Source: Agelas oroides (lineage: Eukaryota > Porifera > Demospongiae > Agelasida > Agelasidae). Taken from it: DNA of 64,000 nt. Made by a program: the position numbers and the translations under genes. How positions within the stretch are numbered: the first letter of the stretch is position 1; the number at the start of each line of letters is the position of its first letter. The notes below the pieces were generated by a model. That model searched no databases, was not told where the DNA came from, and worked only from the letters and a program-made list of their open reading frames with translations. The stretch is from the NCBI GenBank assembly GCA_949130485.1, contig OX422184.1, forward strand, positions 21,530,824-21,594,823, written 5' to 3'. Positions 11,016 through 23,361 of the stretch are shown in pieces.

Positions 11016-12094
11016 CTATCACAAAGAGAATAAAGAAATTCATTATTTATTTCACCTATAAACAAGAATCAAATGTGTGCGCAATACATACACTGTCACA
11101 AATAACATAAAAATATCGTATTCCAGATGCACAGAAGCAAACACTCATGCAGCCTGATTAGGAAACTCCAGACTGTGAAGCTTATGAAGCTATGGCAGTT
11201 CAAAGTACGAGTAATGAAGCCATGCTAAGTACTTAACACATTACAAATTGGATTACAAACACTGGAAACCACAAGATGTGTCACTTAAGTTGCGTGATAA
11301 CGAGATTCATAATTCACTTGCAGCAGCTTTTGTGCAGAACTGTCATACTTCAGGCGACATTCCAAATATCTCAGGAACAGTATCCCTGATTGGAACCGGA
11401 CAAGCAGCAAATGATTCTGCACGCATTGGCCTTTTCGGTGATGCATGATATAAGCCAGAGGTCAAAAATTGCGCTCGCAGTAATAAATTTAGCTCAAACA
11501 TATATCGCTGCAAATAGAACATAATCAAGTCAGATATTTGGAATGTAGAATTCTTATACAAGCTAAGTTCTAAAAAATGGTTTCTGCTTACTGCTGCTTA
11601 AACTAAAAACTAGATATTCAAACAGAGCAGTCTTAGAGCTTCAAAAAATGTCAATATTGCTAGGTAGGGTGAGCAAAAACTGCACAGATTTATTAGATAT
11701 TCATGCATCTACGAAGCGCGTATGAGCCCCGCCCTTAACGGAAGTTCAGCGATACGGCGCTTCGAACGCAGCAATGTGATCGAAATACGCGACGGAATAA
11801 CCTTCGATTTCTACATGGGACTGCCACATATGATAAATATGATGTGATTTGTGAGAAACCCTCTGGAAACCCAGTTCACAACATTTGATTATGTGCTCTA
11901 GTTGGGAAGTGGTAAAATTATGAACAATGAAAATGGAGACGGAAATAGAAACAAAAATGCGTAAGGGTTAGGGTTTGGGCAGGTGAACTGGATCTTCAGT
12001 ATCGTATTGATCCCAGGGAGCCCTCCAGATGCTCCTTTAGACAGAGTTGACAAAGACAGCATGTTTAAATACTGTTCATCCCTTCCTGCAGGCA

Positions 12095-13845
12095 CTCCAA
12101 TTAAGGCCCCATTATTCATTGTCCCTCCCCTGAGTTATTCGACAATCCCATCCCAAACATCTTTAAGCCCCACCCCCAATTTGTGCAGCTATATTAAACA
12201 CACACTGTTAGGTACAATCTTGACAAGCATTGACCTTTACCACTTCCCGTCCTAGTTACCAGGTGGTCTACTATTATAGCAGAAACAATATCTATATATG
12301 TGAAAGATTAGGATCAGGGTTGGAGCTAAATAATAGGGAAGTTGGTTCTGGAGAAGGTTAGAGGTGCATGCAGAAATATGGGTGAGGCCGATGGTAAAAG
12401 TTAAGGGCTAGGGTTAACTAATTCTACTCTACCAGTACTATGCAGCATTCATGGAGTTACGGACAGGACTTGGGCTGTTCTAGGGTAGTGACCATGGGCA
12501 TTTTTCAATCTTTCTGTATCTTAAGTGACTAAGAAATGGGGTTATAAAATTGTCGCAAGGGATTGAGGTGAGGAGGGTTGGTTCGTACCAAACCAATCTC
12601 CTGATTTTTGATCACATGATGACTGACCAGCTGCAGCACAGAAAACTGTACTGACAACTGACAATCATAGCTTTATAGTACTAAACCTGTGAGTAGCTAG
12701 TGAAGCTATAAGTTGGCAGCTGAATGCAGTGCCTTACCTATGTGGTGTTCATAAACCCTGCCCTCCACTATGGGAAGAAACTGTGCCAGCCGTGCAAGTG
12801 GTCAACTTGGGATTTCACTTGTGCACTAGTCTCGTTCCCAGAACAATGATCATGATATTTGGTCTGGGAATGACACCACGTGTGTGCATGCGTTGTGAAT
12901 GGCTTTGATTGACTAGGGTGAATTTGAAGCTATGAAGACGCTGAGTGGTCATAGAGTTCCGCGCTATCAGTTTCGTGCTAAAATGACGGTGAGTACTTAA
13001 ACCGATTGCAAGCCTATCATTGTTGAACATAGTGGTCTTAACAAGAAAGGAACTAAGAAAGAACAAGAAAAATAGGACTTTTGCTACTGCACACTTTTGC
13101 GTTCAGCTGTCTTCCGCGTGGCCTTTGTCCCTTATGAGTCTTGCTGATCACAAAAGGCAAAGAGGAAGTCTGGGTGGTTAAACAAGCTTGTAGCGCATTT
13201 GTGGTGAAGTTATGCGGCTTTTGCTTAAGCATTGCATATATTGCGCATAGGTGCCATCCCTACATAGAGAGTCTACGGACTGTCTGATAAGAACATCATA
13301 AGATTCTTATTACTTTAAAAATTTTATGTAACTATCCCAAATCTCTTGTAAGAAACTGTACTTAAGCACTGGGAATTTCTCATAAAATTTTACTGTGAAT
13401 CTTTTGCATAAGAGTGCCTAAGGCCCTGAAGGTATCAGACTTCGCTCAAAATTGGAACGCTGGATATGCCTAAGGCCCTGAAAGTATCAAACTTGCCTGC
13501 TGCCATGGTGATAATTAGAGCAATTTGTCATGAGACAGATTTCTAATTGACACCAAATAAGTGGTTAATTATAGCCTTACAGACATACATTCAGGCTGCA
13601 CCCTGGATATTGACCATAAATCTCCATGGCTACCGTAAAATAACGAATCCGTTCATATGAGATTGCTCATAATACTAGGGGAATGTAGCTAGAACATTGC
13701 AGGGCAAGCGTGAGGAAGCAATGCAGTTAGTTGCCAAGTTAATGATTCATCAGTGTATTACCAGATCACAAGGTTTGTCAGTCTCTACAGTCTGCCACAA
13801 GCTTCTAACACGTGAGGGTTCAGTAATCCAAATGCAGTATGAACG
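12095..13845. repeat. Block B1, no gene
   Basis: Matches 51001-52905 (B2) almost throughout, and the last 215 bases of A2 match the start of B2 as well. It includes a region (about 13080-13270) that is a diverged copy of 4340-4530 in block A. No exon or RNA gene found. A short telomere-like GGGTTAGGG occurs at the A2/B junction but is not an array. Confidence 0.8.
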
Positions 13846-14584
13846 GTGTATTTATACACCTGCATTACATTTGGGCCCCTACCGTGTCAAGAAGCAAAGC
13901 CAAGCAGCTCCTGAGGGTAAATCCTTTCCTATTTAGTGGTAACTGTTGAGGCCACACCTTTTCACTTACATCACTATCCAGGAAAAGCAGAAAGGGGCAG
14001 TAGTCTCGCAAGCCAGATCTAACCAACCCCAGTGCAGATCGCTTTCAGTATAACGCACGGTGCTGGGGTTGGTTGGGTCTGGCTTGCGAGAGTAGAAGGG
14101 GTAGTACTACTTTGTGAGTGTGATTTGCCCAAGGGCTGCCAAACACTAAGCTTTTTCTCAAATGAGGGAAGCAAACGACCTCCAGTTTTCACATATGACA
14201 GAAGTACTACCTTCAAATAACTTAGAAATTGGCTGAATCTGTTGCGGCTATGGGTATCAAGTGGGAAAATTGCCACTATTTCAAAGTGCTGGTAAGTTAC
14301 GAGTATAGTCACGCATAAATGGCTTCAAACAAGAGGAAATAGCTTACTTAGCAGTGGTCAGTAACTTAGATAAACTAGTCCACCCCAGTTACACACTATT
14401 TTTATGCAAATCAGGCCACTGGCTAAGCCTAGCACTTGCTTAGCATGCTTGACACTTTGGTGCCTTTCAATTGAAGTCGGATAAAAAGTTGCCAACAGTA
14501 CCTTTCGAGTGTTTCTGCATTTAAGTTACACCAACTGGCTCCATGCAGCATAGCACTGGAGGATCATGTTCAACATCATCTCAC

Positions 14585-14683
14585 CTCTTCCTGTTGGTTT
14601 ACATCAGCTCCATTTTGCAATAGGTGGGCAACAATCTGTTGATGTCCTTTTGCACTGGCAATGTACAGTGCACTCTGGCCAGT
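14585..14683 (-). CDS. Ankyrin-repeat exon, type C (copy C1)
   Basis: 99 nt, phase 0/0, acceptor TATTCACAG, donor GTGAGATG. Opens TGQSALYIASAKGHQQIV and ends LLQNGADVNQQEE; every core ankyrin position is present. It lies in the first C+D unit, about 7 kb downstream in the transcript from the D1 exon. A fossil donor flank without an exon lies between them near 15.6 kb, another near 19.1 kb. Confidence 0.88.
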
Positions 14684-14756
14684 CTGTGAATACAAGGGAT
14701 GCAGAACAAATTGCTGGTAATTCTCATTGTTTTACAAACCCTCACACTGTCTGCTT

Positions 14757-14846
14757 AGCCTCATTCCCAGGCACGTCCACACCTCCAGTTTTTGGTCGAT
14801 GAAAATGATAAAGAGTGGAGGTTGGAAAAGGCCTGGGAATGTGGCT
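14757..14846. repeat. Foldback of the GTTCCCAG family beside C1 exon
   Basis: Arms AGCCTCATTCCCAGGC and GCCTGGGAATGTGGCT, with a second complementary pair inside (CCACACCTCCA with TGGAGGTTGG). It lies about 75 bases upstream of the C exon acceptor, in transcript direction. Copies at 26951-27044 and 37657-37750. Confidence 0.75.
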
Positions 14847-16513
14847 GTAGCTAGTTCAGACATTTCACCATTCAATAAGCATAACAATATACAGAGTGGA
14901 TTATGTAGCTCTTGTAAATTGATGACGTTCCTCACTATTTACTGTTACAGGAAAATTGTTATACTACATAAAATTCAATGTACTTGCGTGGTGCCATGGT
15001 AATAATTAGAGCAATTTGTCAAACATAACAATGAGACAGATATTGTTAAACTCTAATTGATACCATCTGGGAGGAGAGTCTCAGCTGATGAATAATCATG
15101 TTCTCATAGTATATACAGACAGGGTTCATTGTGAGGTCAAGGTTCAATACAGTATAAATATTAGTGTGTATACCCACGACAGTATTGTCTCAGATACAGT
15201 CCTTGTGAAGTGGAGATACAGTGCATCTTATTTAGCCACAGCTTAGTATGGGACATGTGGTGTGAACAACACCCTTTGGTGGATTTTTATGCAGGATTGG
15301 TGCCTGGTGTTGGACTCCTGATTTGATAGCTGGCAATAGGTAGAACAATATTTCATGCAGCTTAAACTATCTTCTATGGATGTTGAGTGCAACCTCTGGG
15401 AAGCAATCAGACTAATAGATGTATGTTTAAGGCAACAAAATTATCAAGACAAGGTTTTCAAGTCTTGCAGGTGAAGCCGTGTTCAATTGTAAACAAATTC
15501 AAGTGCTTTGGGTGGCACATGCAGTTAGTGGTGTACCATGTCACATGCAAATGGTGATACATGCCAAACAAATGAATCCCTAGCAACAACATTGGTGACC
15601 CTAACCTCTGTATACACATACATTGGTTGTTGCATCAGTGAAACAAGGCTTCCATCTTATCACTGTGCCTCAGATTGACTATACCAACTACGATGGTACA
15701 ATGCATACGTGTATCACAGATATGACATGATATTTCAGGGTGGGTCTCAATTAGAAATCTCCTGGAAAATTAGTACACAACATTTGGGAAGCAGTAAAGG
15801 TACGGCCAGAAAGGGAAATCGAAATGAAAACAGAAATGGAACGCTTTGTATACAGATGGCATAAGTACGGATTACAGAATGGAGTGGTCAAAACCACTTA
15901 CTCTGTGCATTCTGTTCCCAGGACACCACCCAGCTCTTGTCACTTTCAATATGGAAAAGCAGGGGGTCCTGAGAATTTTATCTTGTAAGCGACATCAAGG
16001 ATTAATAAACACAGGTGGGACCATTTTCACTACATACACACTATTGCTGGTGACCTTTTCTGAGTAGTCCTTTTAACTTCAGTTACACACTTCTTACAAA
16101 GTTTAGTATCAACGTTTAGCACCACAGATGTACGGTAGTATATAAATAACATGCAGAGGCTGTGTAGCTCCACAACAATTAAACACACGTGCAAACAGTT
16201 AACTTTCACTTCTTCTTTGGGCTACTTCAGGTGGTATGACACAAAAGTTTCTACTACCATATTTCTACCCCTGATGTCACTCTGACGATAAAAGTTCCCA
16301 ACTGCAAGAGATGGAATGCTGGGTGGGGGCATGAGAATGAGGCTGTATCATGTGCTTTAAGAGTGTCATCTATGACTATACCAACCTTGTCCTGGGAGAT
16401 GACATCATGAATAGCATACTTCATATTCCAGATGTACACAAGCAAACACTCATGCATAAACACTTGATCCTGATTAGGAAACTCAAGAGTGTGAAGATTA
16501 TTTCTAGTCTTAA

Positions 16514-17493
16514 GGTGGCACAGTACCCTGGATTTTTAAGGTCAACAAACCTGGAATCCAAGCTGATAGACTTCTTTGTCTTGTTAAAATTTTAGTGCAC
16601 AGTCCGTTTTGAGAGTCTCAAACCGTTCACGGTCCGTAAAATTGGGGATTTTCCCCATTTCCTGTCGGCATTGCCATCCAATAATCAGTTTATAATTAAG
16701 TTAGTTAAGATGTGGCCCTTCATGTGGTGTCGGAACTTTGAAAATAAGCTTAGATCGACTTAAAAAAAAAAAAAAAAAAAAAAAAAGGAGTTTAGTAGCT
16801 GTGAGTAGTGCGTAATGTCTGCTTGTAAAAGCAAGCTTGCGTCTAGAAGAAGCAGAAAGGCCACAGTGGCCAAGACTGTGTTTGTTGAGTAGGCCCAGGT
16901 CTCGCGGCCGTATGCCTAGCCTAGTTGGTGACCGTGGCCAGGTGCTTCAAGTGCTGGGATGGGCTTTAACTAGAATACGCAATTTATCGTTGGTGCTACA
17001 GTCTGACAGCCAAGGGAGCTGAACGGTGGCTGTGTGTGGAACAGAGCCGTGAGTTGTTTAGCGACATAAGGGAGAGAGGTGGGGCTAGTAATGCTTGCTT
17101 CCACTCGTGAATGAGCCCCTCCTGTAGACAAGCTGTGAATTTTTTAAAATGTGCATTCATTTTGGTGCAGTCAAAGTCGTCCATTCCAAGAGTAGTGACA
17201 AACATGAGTCTAGCCTGACTTTGAGAGTAGCTTTGAGCAAAAGCTGGCATAGATTGTTTTGAGATACATTGGTGGTTGGGACACTACCTACAGTGAGCGT
17301 GTAGATGCGTCCATCGAGTGGCAATTTGGGGTTCATGAATATATTAATGAGCTACTAAAACTCTTTTTAAAATTAGGCAAAGCAAGATTGCCCTAAAGCA
17401 AACCCTAATCCTGGAACTAGGAGTAACCCTGGTCCTGACTGTAACCCAGGTTTATGTTTTCGTTAACCTCCGCCGAGTGACGACCGTGCCACC
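16514..17493. mobile_element. 980-bp TTAA insertion private to unit 1
   Basis: Flanked by TTAA (16510-16513 and 17494-17497). Ends GGTGGCACAGT and, in reverse, GGTGGCACGGT. Units 2 and 3 have the uninterrupted site (CTAGTCTTAAGGTGGCAGTTC near 28708 and 39412). The element contains a 25-base poly-A run at 16762-16786 and no convincing gene. TTAA specificity points to a piggyBac-type element. Confidence 0.83.
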
Positions 17494-17497
17494 TTAA

Positions 17498-18109
17498 GGT
17501 GGCAGTTCAAAGTAAGAGTGATGAAGCCATGCTGAGTACTTAACACACTACAAATTGGATTACAAACACTGGAAACCACAAGATTGTGTCACTAAAGTGC
17601 GTGATAACGAGTTCATAATTCATTTGCAGCAGCTTTTGTGCAGAATTTCAAATATCTCGGAACTGTATCCCTGATTGGAACCGGATAAGCAGTGAACGAT
17701 TCTGCACGCGTCGGCCTTTTCGGTGATGTATGATATAAGGCTGAGGTCAAAAATTGTGCTCGCTGTAATAATTTTAGATATGATTGATGCGCTGCAAGAA
17801 CAGGTTTTTAGCGCTATTGCCCAAAGTCTTTATAGCAAGCGCTGAAGCATACATCGCTGCAAATGGAACATAAAAAAAAAAAAAATTCGTAATTTTCTGA
17901 CCAACACCAAGTCAGATATTTGGAATGTAGAATTCTTATACAAGCTAAGTTCTAAAAAATGGTTTCTGCTTACTGCTGCTTAAACTACAAACTAGAGATA
18001 TTCAAACAGAGCAGTCTTAGAGCTTACAAAAAGGCCAATATTGCTAGGTAGGGTGTGGAAAAAATGCACATCTTATGACTAGTTTATCCCAGAAGGTTGA
18101 ACCGCCACC
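17498..18109. mobile_element. 612-bp TTAA element, GGTGGCAGTTCAA ends (unit 1)
   Basis: TTAAGGTGGCAGTTCAA at 17494-17510 and TTGAACCGCCACCTTAA at 18097-18113 are complementary at 16 of 17 positions. It abuts the 980-bp insertion and shares the TTAA between them. Its interior is related to 5140-5620 in block A, where the terminal repeats are no longer recognisable. Interior frames carry indels that break frame between copies, so no gene is called. Confidence 0.65.
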
Positions 18110-19268
18110 TTAATATTATATAGTGGGTTATTTTCATAAATTCAGCCAGTCCCTCAATCTGTACCCTGGTTACTGACCATAAGCTATGATGCAGTAACTA
18201 GTAAGTAATAGCTGCTTAGCCTTATTCCAAGGCCCATCGACACCTCTCGTTTTTGACTGTTGAAAATGATTAAAAAGTGGAGCTGGAAAGTGTGGAAATG
18301 TGGCAGTAGCTAGTTCTTCTGAGAGAAGACTTTCAGTGGATTATGTAGTTCTTGCAGACTGAATATCTCCATCAATATCTACTGTTACTAGTGAATGGTT
18401 ATTGCCGAGCACATTAGGGCGAGGCTACCGATCTTGCATTGTCTGTTCTCAGTTGGCAGGGTGTGGCTTACATAGTTATGTGCTAACATCTGTCACACAA
18501 AAATCTGTCACATTTAGAAACGCAAACAACATTATGCTTAGGAATGAAAACATTAATCATAGTTAGGAATGCCCCAGCACAGCAGCATTGCTAGCAGTCT
18601 CATTGTTTCATACCGGCTGTGGTTTCATACCAGTACTGGGGTCAGCAGAGCGCGGCCAGCGTGTGCCAGCGCCAGCAAAGCGAAGGCAGAGAGCTAGACA
18701 GTGTAGAGCGATAAACAGAGCTCGAGGAAGTGGATTCCGAGAGGCCATCAGAGTGCAGTCAATGCCTTACAACACTAAGGGAGTGACGGCAAAGAGGCTA
18801 GTAGAGTGAAGCAAAAAGACAGTGATAGTGAAGTTACTATGCCATGCCATTTTGGTGCTAGGCAACGGCTGCAAAAATGTCGCTAATCTCCGCAAACCCA
18901 TCAAAAGCATCACTTTGATATGCTTCATTCATGTCTCAAGATCACTGACCATGCCTTTATATGTATGTACAAGCAAAGAAGATTTCAAGACAAAAGTTTC
19001 TAATTCTTAGAGGTGAAGCCCTGCTATTTGTAAACACATTCAAGTGTTGGGAGGTACTTAGTGGTGTACTGTGTCACATACCAATGTTGATGCATAGCAA
19101 ACAAAATAGTGCTGATTAGCAACAACATTCCTGACCATCACCTGTGAATACACATACATTGGTCATGAAAAAACAGTTCTGTCATATCCACAGAACAGGG
19201 ATAGGCAATGTAATAGAAAAAATTCTGCAATCCTTCCTAAGGTAATGTGGATACTCGAGCAGCCATGT

Positions 19269-19343
19269 GTGGATGGTAGACACAAACCCAGCTGTGGATG
19301 GTAGACACAAACCCAGCTGTGGATGGTAGACACAAACCCAGCT
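19269..19343. repeat. 25-bp minisatellite, three units
   Basis: Three exact tandem copies of a 25-bp unit beginning GTGGATGGTAGACACAAACC. Units 2 and 3 of the large repeat have one copy (about 30489 and 40013). Confidence 0.93.
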
Positions 19344-21753
19344 GTGGTTTGCGATTGAGATGACGGATGAAAACTTGTACTTTTTATTGATTGAAAGATC
19401 ACCTTTGACTGTGCACAAATTAACATGGGATGCTAGGAGACTCCCGTGAGCAAAAATCTATACATTTTCAGTGGCCTCTCAGTTGGCTTCTGCACAAAAT
19501 GCAAATTCTCAAAAACACTGGCCTGATGATGACTGGAGCATTCAGTCGAAACTGCGGCAAGTTATTTTCCGAGCTCAAGTTGGTAACAGATAACCTTCTC
19601 TTCTAAATCTATACAGTTTTATGTACACGTTATTATGGATGGGTGTAGCTGTACGTAGGGGAATAAAGCCAGTACCTACAGTCTCGTTCCCACTGTCAAG
19701 TGTTGGAAAGATGGGCAGGGGCCTGAAAATCGGCTTCCATTTTGTTTATGTACACGTGTGTACAATTGGGTTCGGAGCTGAAAATAGTGGGGCTTTTAAG
19801 TTACCTGGGAGTGGGGCAGTTATGATTAAATAGGTGGAGCATTTGTGATGGGCAGTGATGGTTATGTGGGTGGATATATCAGTTCCCAGTATCATTTAGA
19901 TACGTATGCTCAAAAAACACTGGCCTTCGGTGTAGTACCCTCTCTGATCATTGCATGACTATGGGTCTATTATGTCACTCTGCATTATGTCAATTTGACA
20001 TACTACTAGGCATATGCAGGTGCACTGTGCCTTATGCAGATCATGTGGGAGTGGTTTTATATAGTCAGTTTTTCGTGAGAACATCTCACAGTGGGAAGTG
20101 TGTCTAGTGTGTGTAGAGTCTTCTTACAATGATGCTGGGTTGCCTCCAGCTCATGGACGTGGTTACGAGATGTATCACATACCAATGAAAAGTGCATCAC
20201 TTACCAATCAGAAGTGTATCACTCAGCTGCTAGTACATGTTTCCTGTCATCTTGTGTAGTTTGTTACACACTAAGTCTGTAAATCACCCTACTGTCCCAC
20301 GTACCCACGTCTTTGTGGCAAAGAGTGCATATGGCAGTGATGTTACATAGACTACTACCGTAATCACTCAACAATACGCTCCCCCTTTTTGTTAATTAGA
20401 TTTAGCAACAAGTAGAGGGGCCTATAATGGTAATTAGTCTCGTTCATACTCCCCCTTTCCTCGCTGTGGAGTGTGCGAGGGGAAACAGCAATGCCAGAAT
20501 AGTCCGTCACCGTCTCGTCCGGTTTGCGATGAAGCTCGTAGTGGCTCAGTTCCGCAGGGCAAAGGATCATGAATCAATGAAGGTGCAGAGTGTGTGCGTT
20601 CAGAAAACACGATGCAGTTTTCGCACAACCACCAGCTAGCTACGAGCATGCTGCCGCGCAGCCAATCGCTTTGTTGGTGTATCGCTGGCCACTAGGTAGC
20701 TAGACTGGTCCAGTGAGTTCTAACCTCCCTCTCATTCCTCGGAGTCACAGGGTTCTTCTGTGCTTATTGTGTATTAAATTTCCATGTATGGTCAAGGGGG
20801 GGTTTAAATTGGAGATAAATAACCACGTAGCTTTACTCATCATACTTTACAGACCTACTTAGCACACCCTACAATTGAAACCCAGCAAGTGACCTCAAAG
20901 GCGTAGCTTTTAGTGAAATCCATAGCAACAGCTAGCCCATGGTGTGAGGATGTACTATATTCGCCAGACCCTCCTTTCCTCTTTAGAGAGGGATCTGGGT
21001 TCGAGACTAGCATGACCATAGTCAAACCCAGACAGAAACATATCCACATGATGTAACCACATAAGGTCCAGTCACAAGTAAGCACTAGACATACATGATG
21101 TGTTCACAAAACAAAAGAAATACCTACATGTGTGTTGAATGACTAAAATTATGTCATAACATTCCCAATCCCAATCTAAGACTTATAAGACTTAGTATCA
21201 TTCTGTGTACAGTGGTTCGGTTAAATTCTAAGATTGTGCTTACGATGCTACTTCAAGGATACTGACAGGAGCAAAAAATGTCAAAGAGTAATAGCATTTG
21301 TTTAAATGCCTGTGTTTGGTGTGGGTGTGCTCAAGTATGTCTCATGTATAGCTTTAGTGAAGTAGTTCACCTTACTGAACAGTTACTGTTTGTTTTGACT
21401 GTGCACATACATGAAACCACTAGCCTTGTTCACAGACCACTGTGTGCCCAGGTTTTGTTGCTTACAGTACAAACTTGTGCAGATCACCACAGACAATGCA
21501 AGTCGCCTTCACTTAGTATCAATAGCCATCACTGATATTCTGTGGTACATGACTAGTGATGTAACTGTTTGGCACAATCATTGTGGATATTGTCAAGCCA
21601 ACATTGAACTAGGGGACGTATACTGAAGACAAATTGAATATTCAAGTAAACACCTCCTCCCACGTTTTGACTAAAAGTAGTGTACAGAAGAGGAGGGGGC
21701 ACTCTGTTATGGTATGTGTGTACAAACAATCTAACTGTAACACTCCATCTTAC

Positions 21754-21852
21754 CTTTGTCTCCTGCTCCAAACTAGCTCCTGCTTGTAGTAGCCGCTCAA
21801 CAACCTGGGCATGACCCTCTTGGCAGGCCACATGCAGAGAAGTGAACCCAGT
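21754..21852 (-). CDS. Ankyrin-repeat exon, type D (copy D1)
   Basis: 99 nt, phase 0/0, acceptor TTTCACAG, donor GTAAG. Begins TGFTSLHVACQEGHAQVV and continues ERLLQAGASLEQETK, a near-ideal ankyrin repeat with the TSLH, GH and LL signatures. It differs from the D2 exon at twelve bases, of which eight fall in six amino-acid-changing codons, whereas the adjacent intron on the acceptor side differs by about 3 percent by eye. It is the most upstream exon, in transcript order, of the first C+D unit. Confidence 0.88.
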
Positions 21853-22325
21853 CTGTGAAAGAGTCAACAATAAAGATCAATGTACATTTATAGTCAACAT
21901 GTTTAGTGACACAGTGTAGCAAGTGATTAACACTTTACCATTGATCTGCTGCTAGGGGTACACAGGATGTAGCACAATGTATAGCTCAAGGGTTAATTAT
22001 ACATCACATGCCCTGCCTGGCTTATTAGTACTCTTGCAACAGCAACCATGTGAGCCAATTAGAGTTCAGTAATCTTATTAAGTTGCAATCTTGTAACCTG
22101 ATATTACAAGAACATTAAATTCAGCTGCAGCTTGACTGGGAGTCAGCAACAAAGACTAATTAACTCAACATTTCATAAATTGTTTACAGTATCATTTGTC
22201 CATGCATGGCTGTTCCATGCTTAAAAAGAACAGAACCACGCCTGCATTGTATATGGCCTGGAAGGGAGACTGATGTATGGAGCATGCTTGGACTTGTAGA
22301 CTCACGCATGGAACATGCATAAAAA

Positions 22326-22386
22326 GGTAGATTCATGCATGCACATATCATGCATGTATTACACATGATACATGCATGAATCTACC
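22326..22386. repeat. ATGCAT-rich hairpin
   Basis: Perfect 16-bp stem GGTAGATTCATGCATG / CATGCATGAATCTACC with a 29-base loop that is itself rich in CATGCATG. Related copies near 33479-33542, 42929-42992, 57120-57170 and 62455-62470, the last two decayed. Confidence 0.85.
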
Positions 22387-22640
22387 ATTCCATGTACATA
22401 TGCAGTCTAACATTCATGCCCACTCCATACCACACCAGTTATAAACATGCCATGCACCAATGCCTGCTTGAGGGTGTTTCCAAGGTGCTGATTATACACT
22501 AGAACATGGTATGCTGTGGCCTTGTGGTTTATAGCTTATTAACCTCTGACCTGCTGTGCAAACTAGTATTGAAGCCTGTCCCAGGAGCCTTAGTAACCAT
22601 GAGTGCTCTTATTATGTATTCCAGCTGTTCATTTAAGTCA

Positions 22641-23281
22641 TAGTTATATCCCTCCCTCGGGGTAGCCTCCTCCCCAGGCCCCACCCGAAAAAATGGGAAA
22701 GGGGACTGGTAGTGTTTCCGTGTATTTTGTGTCAACCTTTGCCACTCAAAATTTTGAGAAACCAATCAGATTGTGGAATGAAACCACGTGGAATGTGATC
22801 TCGTCACCTGCGCACGAGGCCAAATGTGCTGACTATGCAATATGGTGGAGTAGCTCGTGATGGCGTAGTCTTTGTTTCCTACGCGTTTTTCTGGAGATCG
22901 GTGGACAATCAAACTCGGAGAGCGCTGTATACCCATGCGGGATATCGAGACAAACTCCCCGATCGTCTGTTGGCACTGGCTGGGGTCCGTGAGGTCTGTT
23001 TGAATTTGTGTATAGGATGTCTGCATCCGAGCTGGATAGATAAACATAGAAGGTAGCATATAGCATTGCTTGTTCAACTCGCTCCTGCTCCAGCTTGCAT
23101 ACGTTTGCATTATAGTCAGCTGACATCAACTGTTGAAGTACGGTGTGTCCTACCGTAGCACGCTTTTATGACGTACACATTAGTGACAGAAAGCCTCGTG
23201 TAAGCCCAATGTGTAAAACGACTACCATGGGGGGTAGCCTCGTCCCCAGGCCCCACCACACCTCAGGGAGGGATATAACTA
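22641..23281. mobile_element. 641-bp inverted-repeat element in D1
   Basis: Ends TAGTTATATCCCTCCCT and AGGGAGGGATATAACTA are perfect complements over 17 bases; the outermost TA on each side could be the target duplication. Inside lie overlapping frames on both strands, including a 76-codon plus-strand frame (22826-23056) starting MLTMQYGGVARDG and a 114-codon minus frame. Neither matches a known transposase as far as I can tell. Confidence 0.7.
22826..23056 (+). CDS. Open frame inside the D-block element, unknown function
   Basis: 76 codons, starting MLTMQYGGVARDGVVFVSYA and ending with a basic KHRR. Composition is less repetitive and more GC-rich than the surroundings, and the frame stays open in the second copy (33990-34220). 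A frame on the other strand is equally long, and the copies are too similar to test constraint. Not recognised as any family. Confidence 0.18.
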   Translation: MLTMQYGGVARDGVVFVSYAFFWRSVDNQTRRALYTHAGYRDKLPDRLLALAGVREVCLNLCIGCLHPSWIDKHRR

Positions 23282-23288
23282 TTATATA

Positions 23289-23361
23289 ACCTGTTACCTA
23301 GGCAACATCACTGCAGAAGAGAGATATGAGCAACACTTTATATGTTGCCTAGGTAACAGGT
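23289..23361. repeat. 20-bp perfect-stem hairpin
   Basis: ACCTGTTACCTAGGCAACAT (23289-23308) and its exact complement at 23342-23361 enclose 33 bases. It lies directly beside the 641-bp element. The hairpin is kept in unit 2 at about 34450-34521. Confidence 0.9.

Larger units (their letters stand above)
6035..12094. repeat. Tandem duplication block, copy A2
   Basis: Direct head-to-tail copy of 567-6034, ending at the same TTCCTGCAGGCAC words. It is about 590 bases longer, almost wholly because of a 575-bp inverted-repeat element at 7743-8317 that copy A1 lacks. Small differences are scattered throughout. Block B1 continues directly from its end, whereas copy A1 ends at the junction, so the duplicated unit is bounded by 567 and 12094. 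Confidence 0.92.

Noticed and set aside
19163-19426. Minus-strand frame with repeated GFVSTIH-like peptide
   Set aside because: The repetition only reflects the 25-bp minisatellite read in successive frames; unit 2 lacks it.
20982-21010. GGTTCGAGAC resembling a tRNA B box
   Set aside because: No matching A box or cloverleaf; it belongs to a GTTCCCAG-type foldback (CAGACCCTCC / GGGATCTGGG).
22766-23110. 114-codon minus-strand open frame
   Set aside because: It crosses the middle of an inverted-repeat element and overlaps an equally long frame on the other strand; no recognisable domain.
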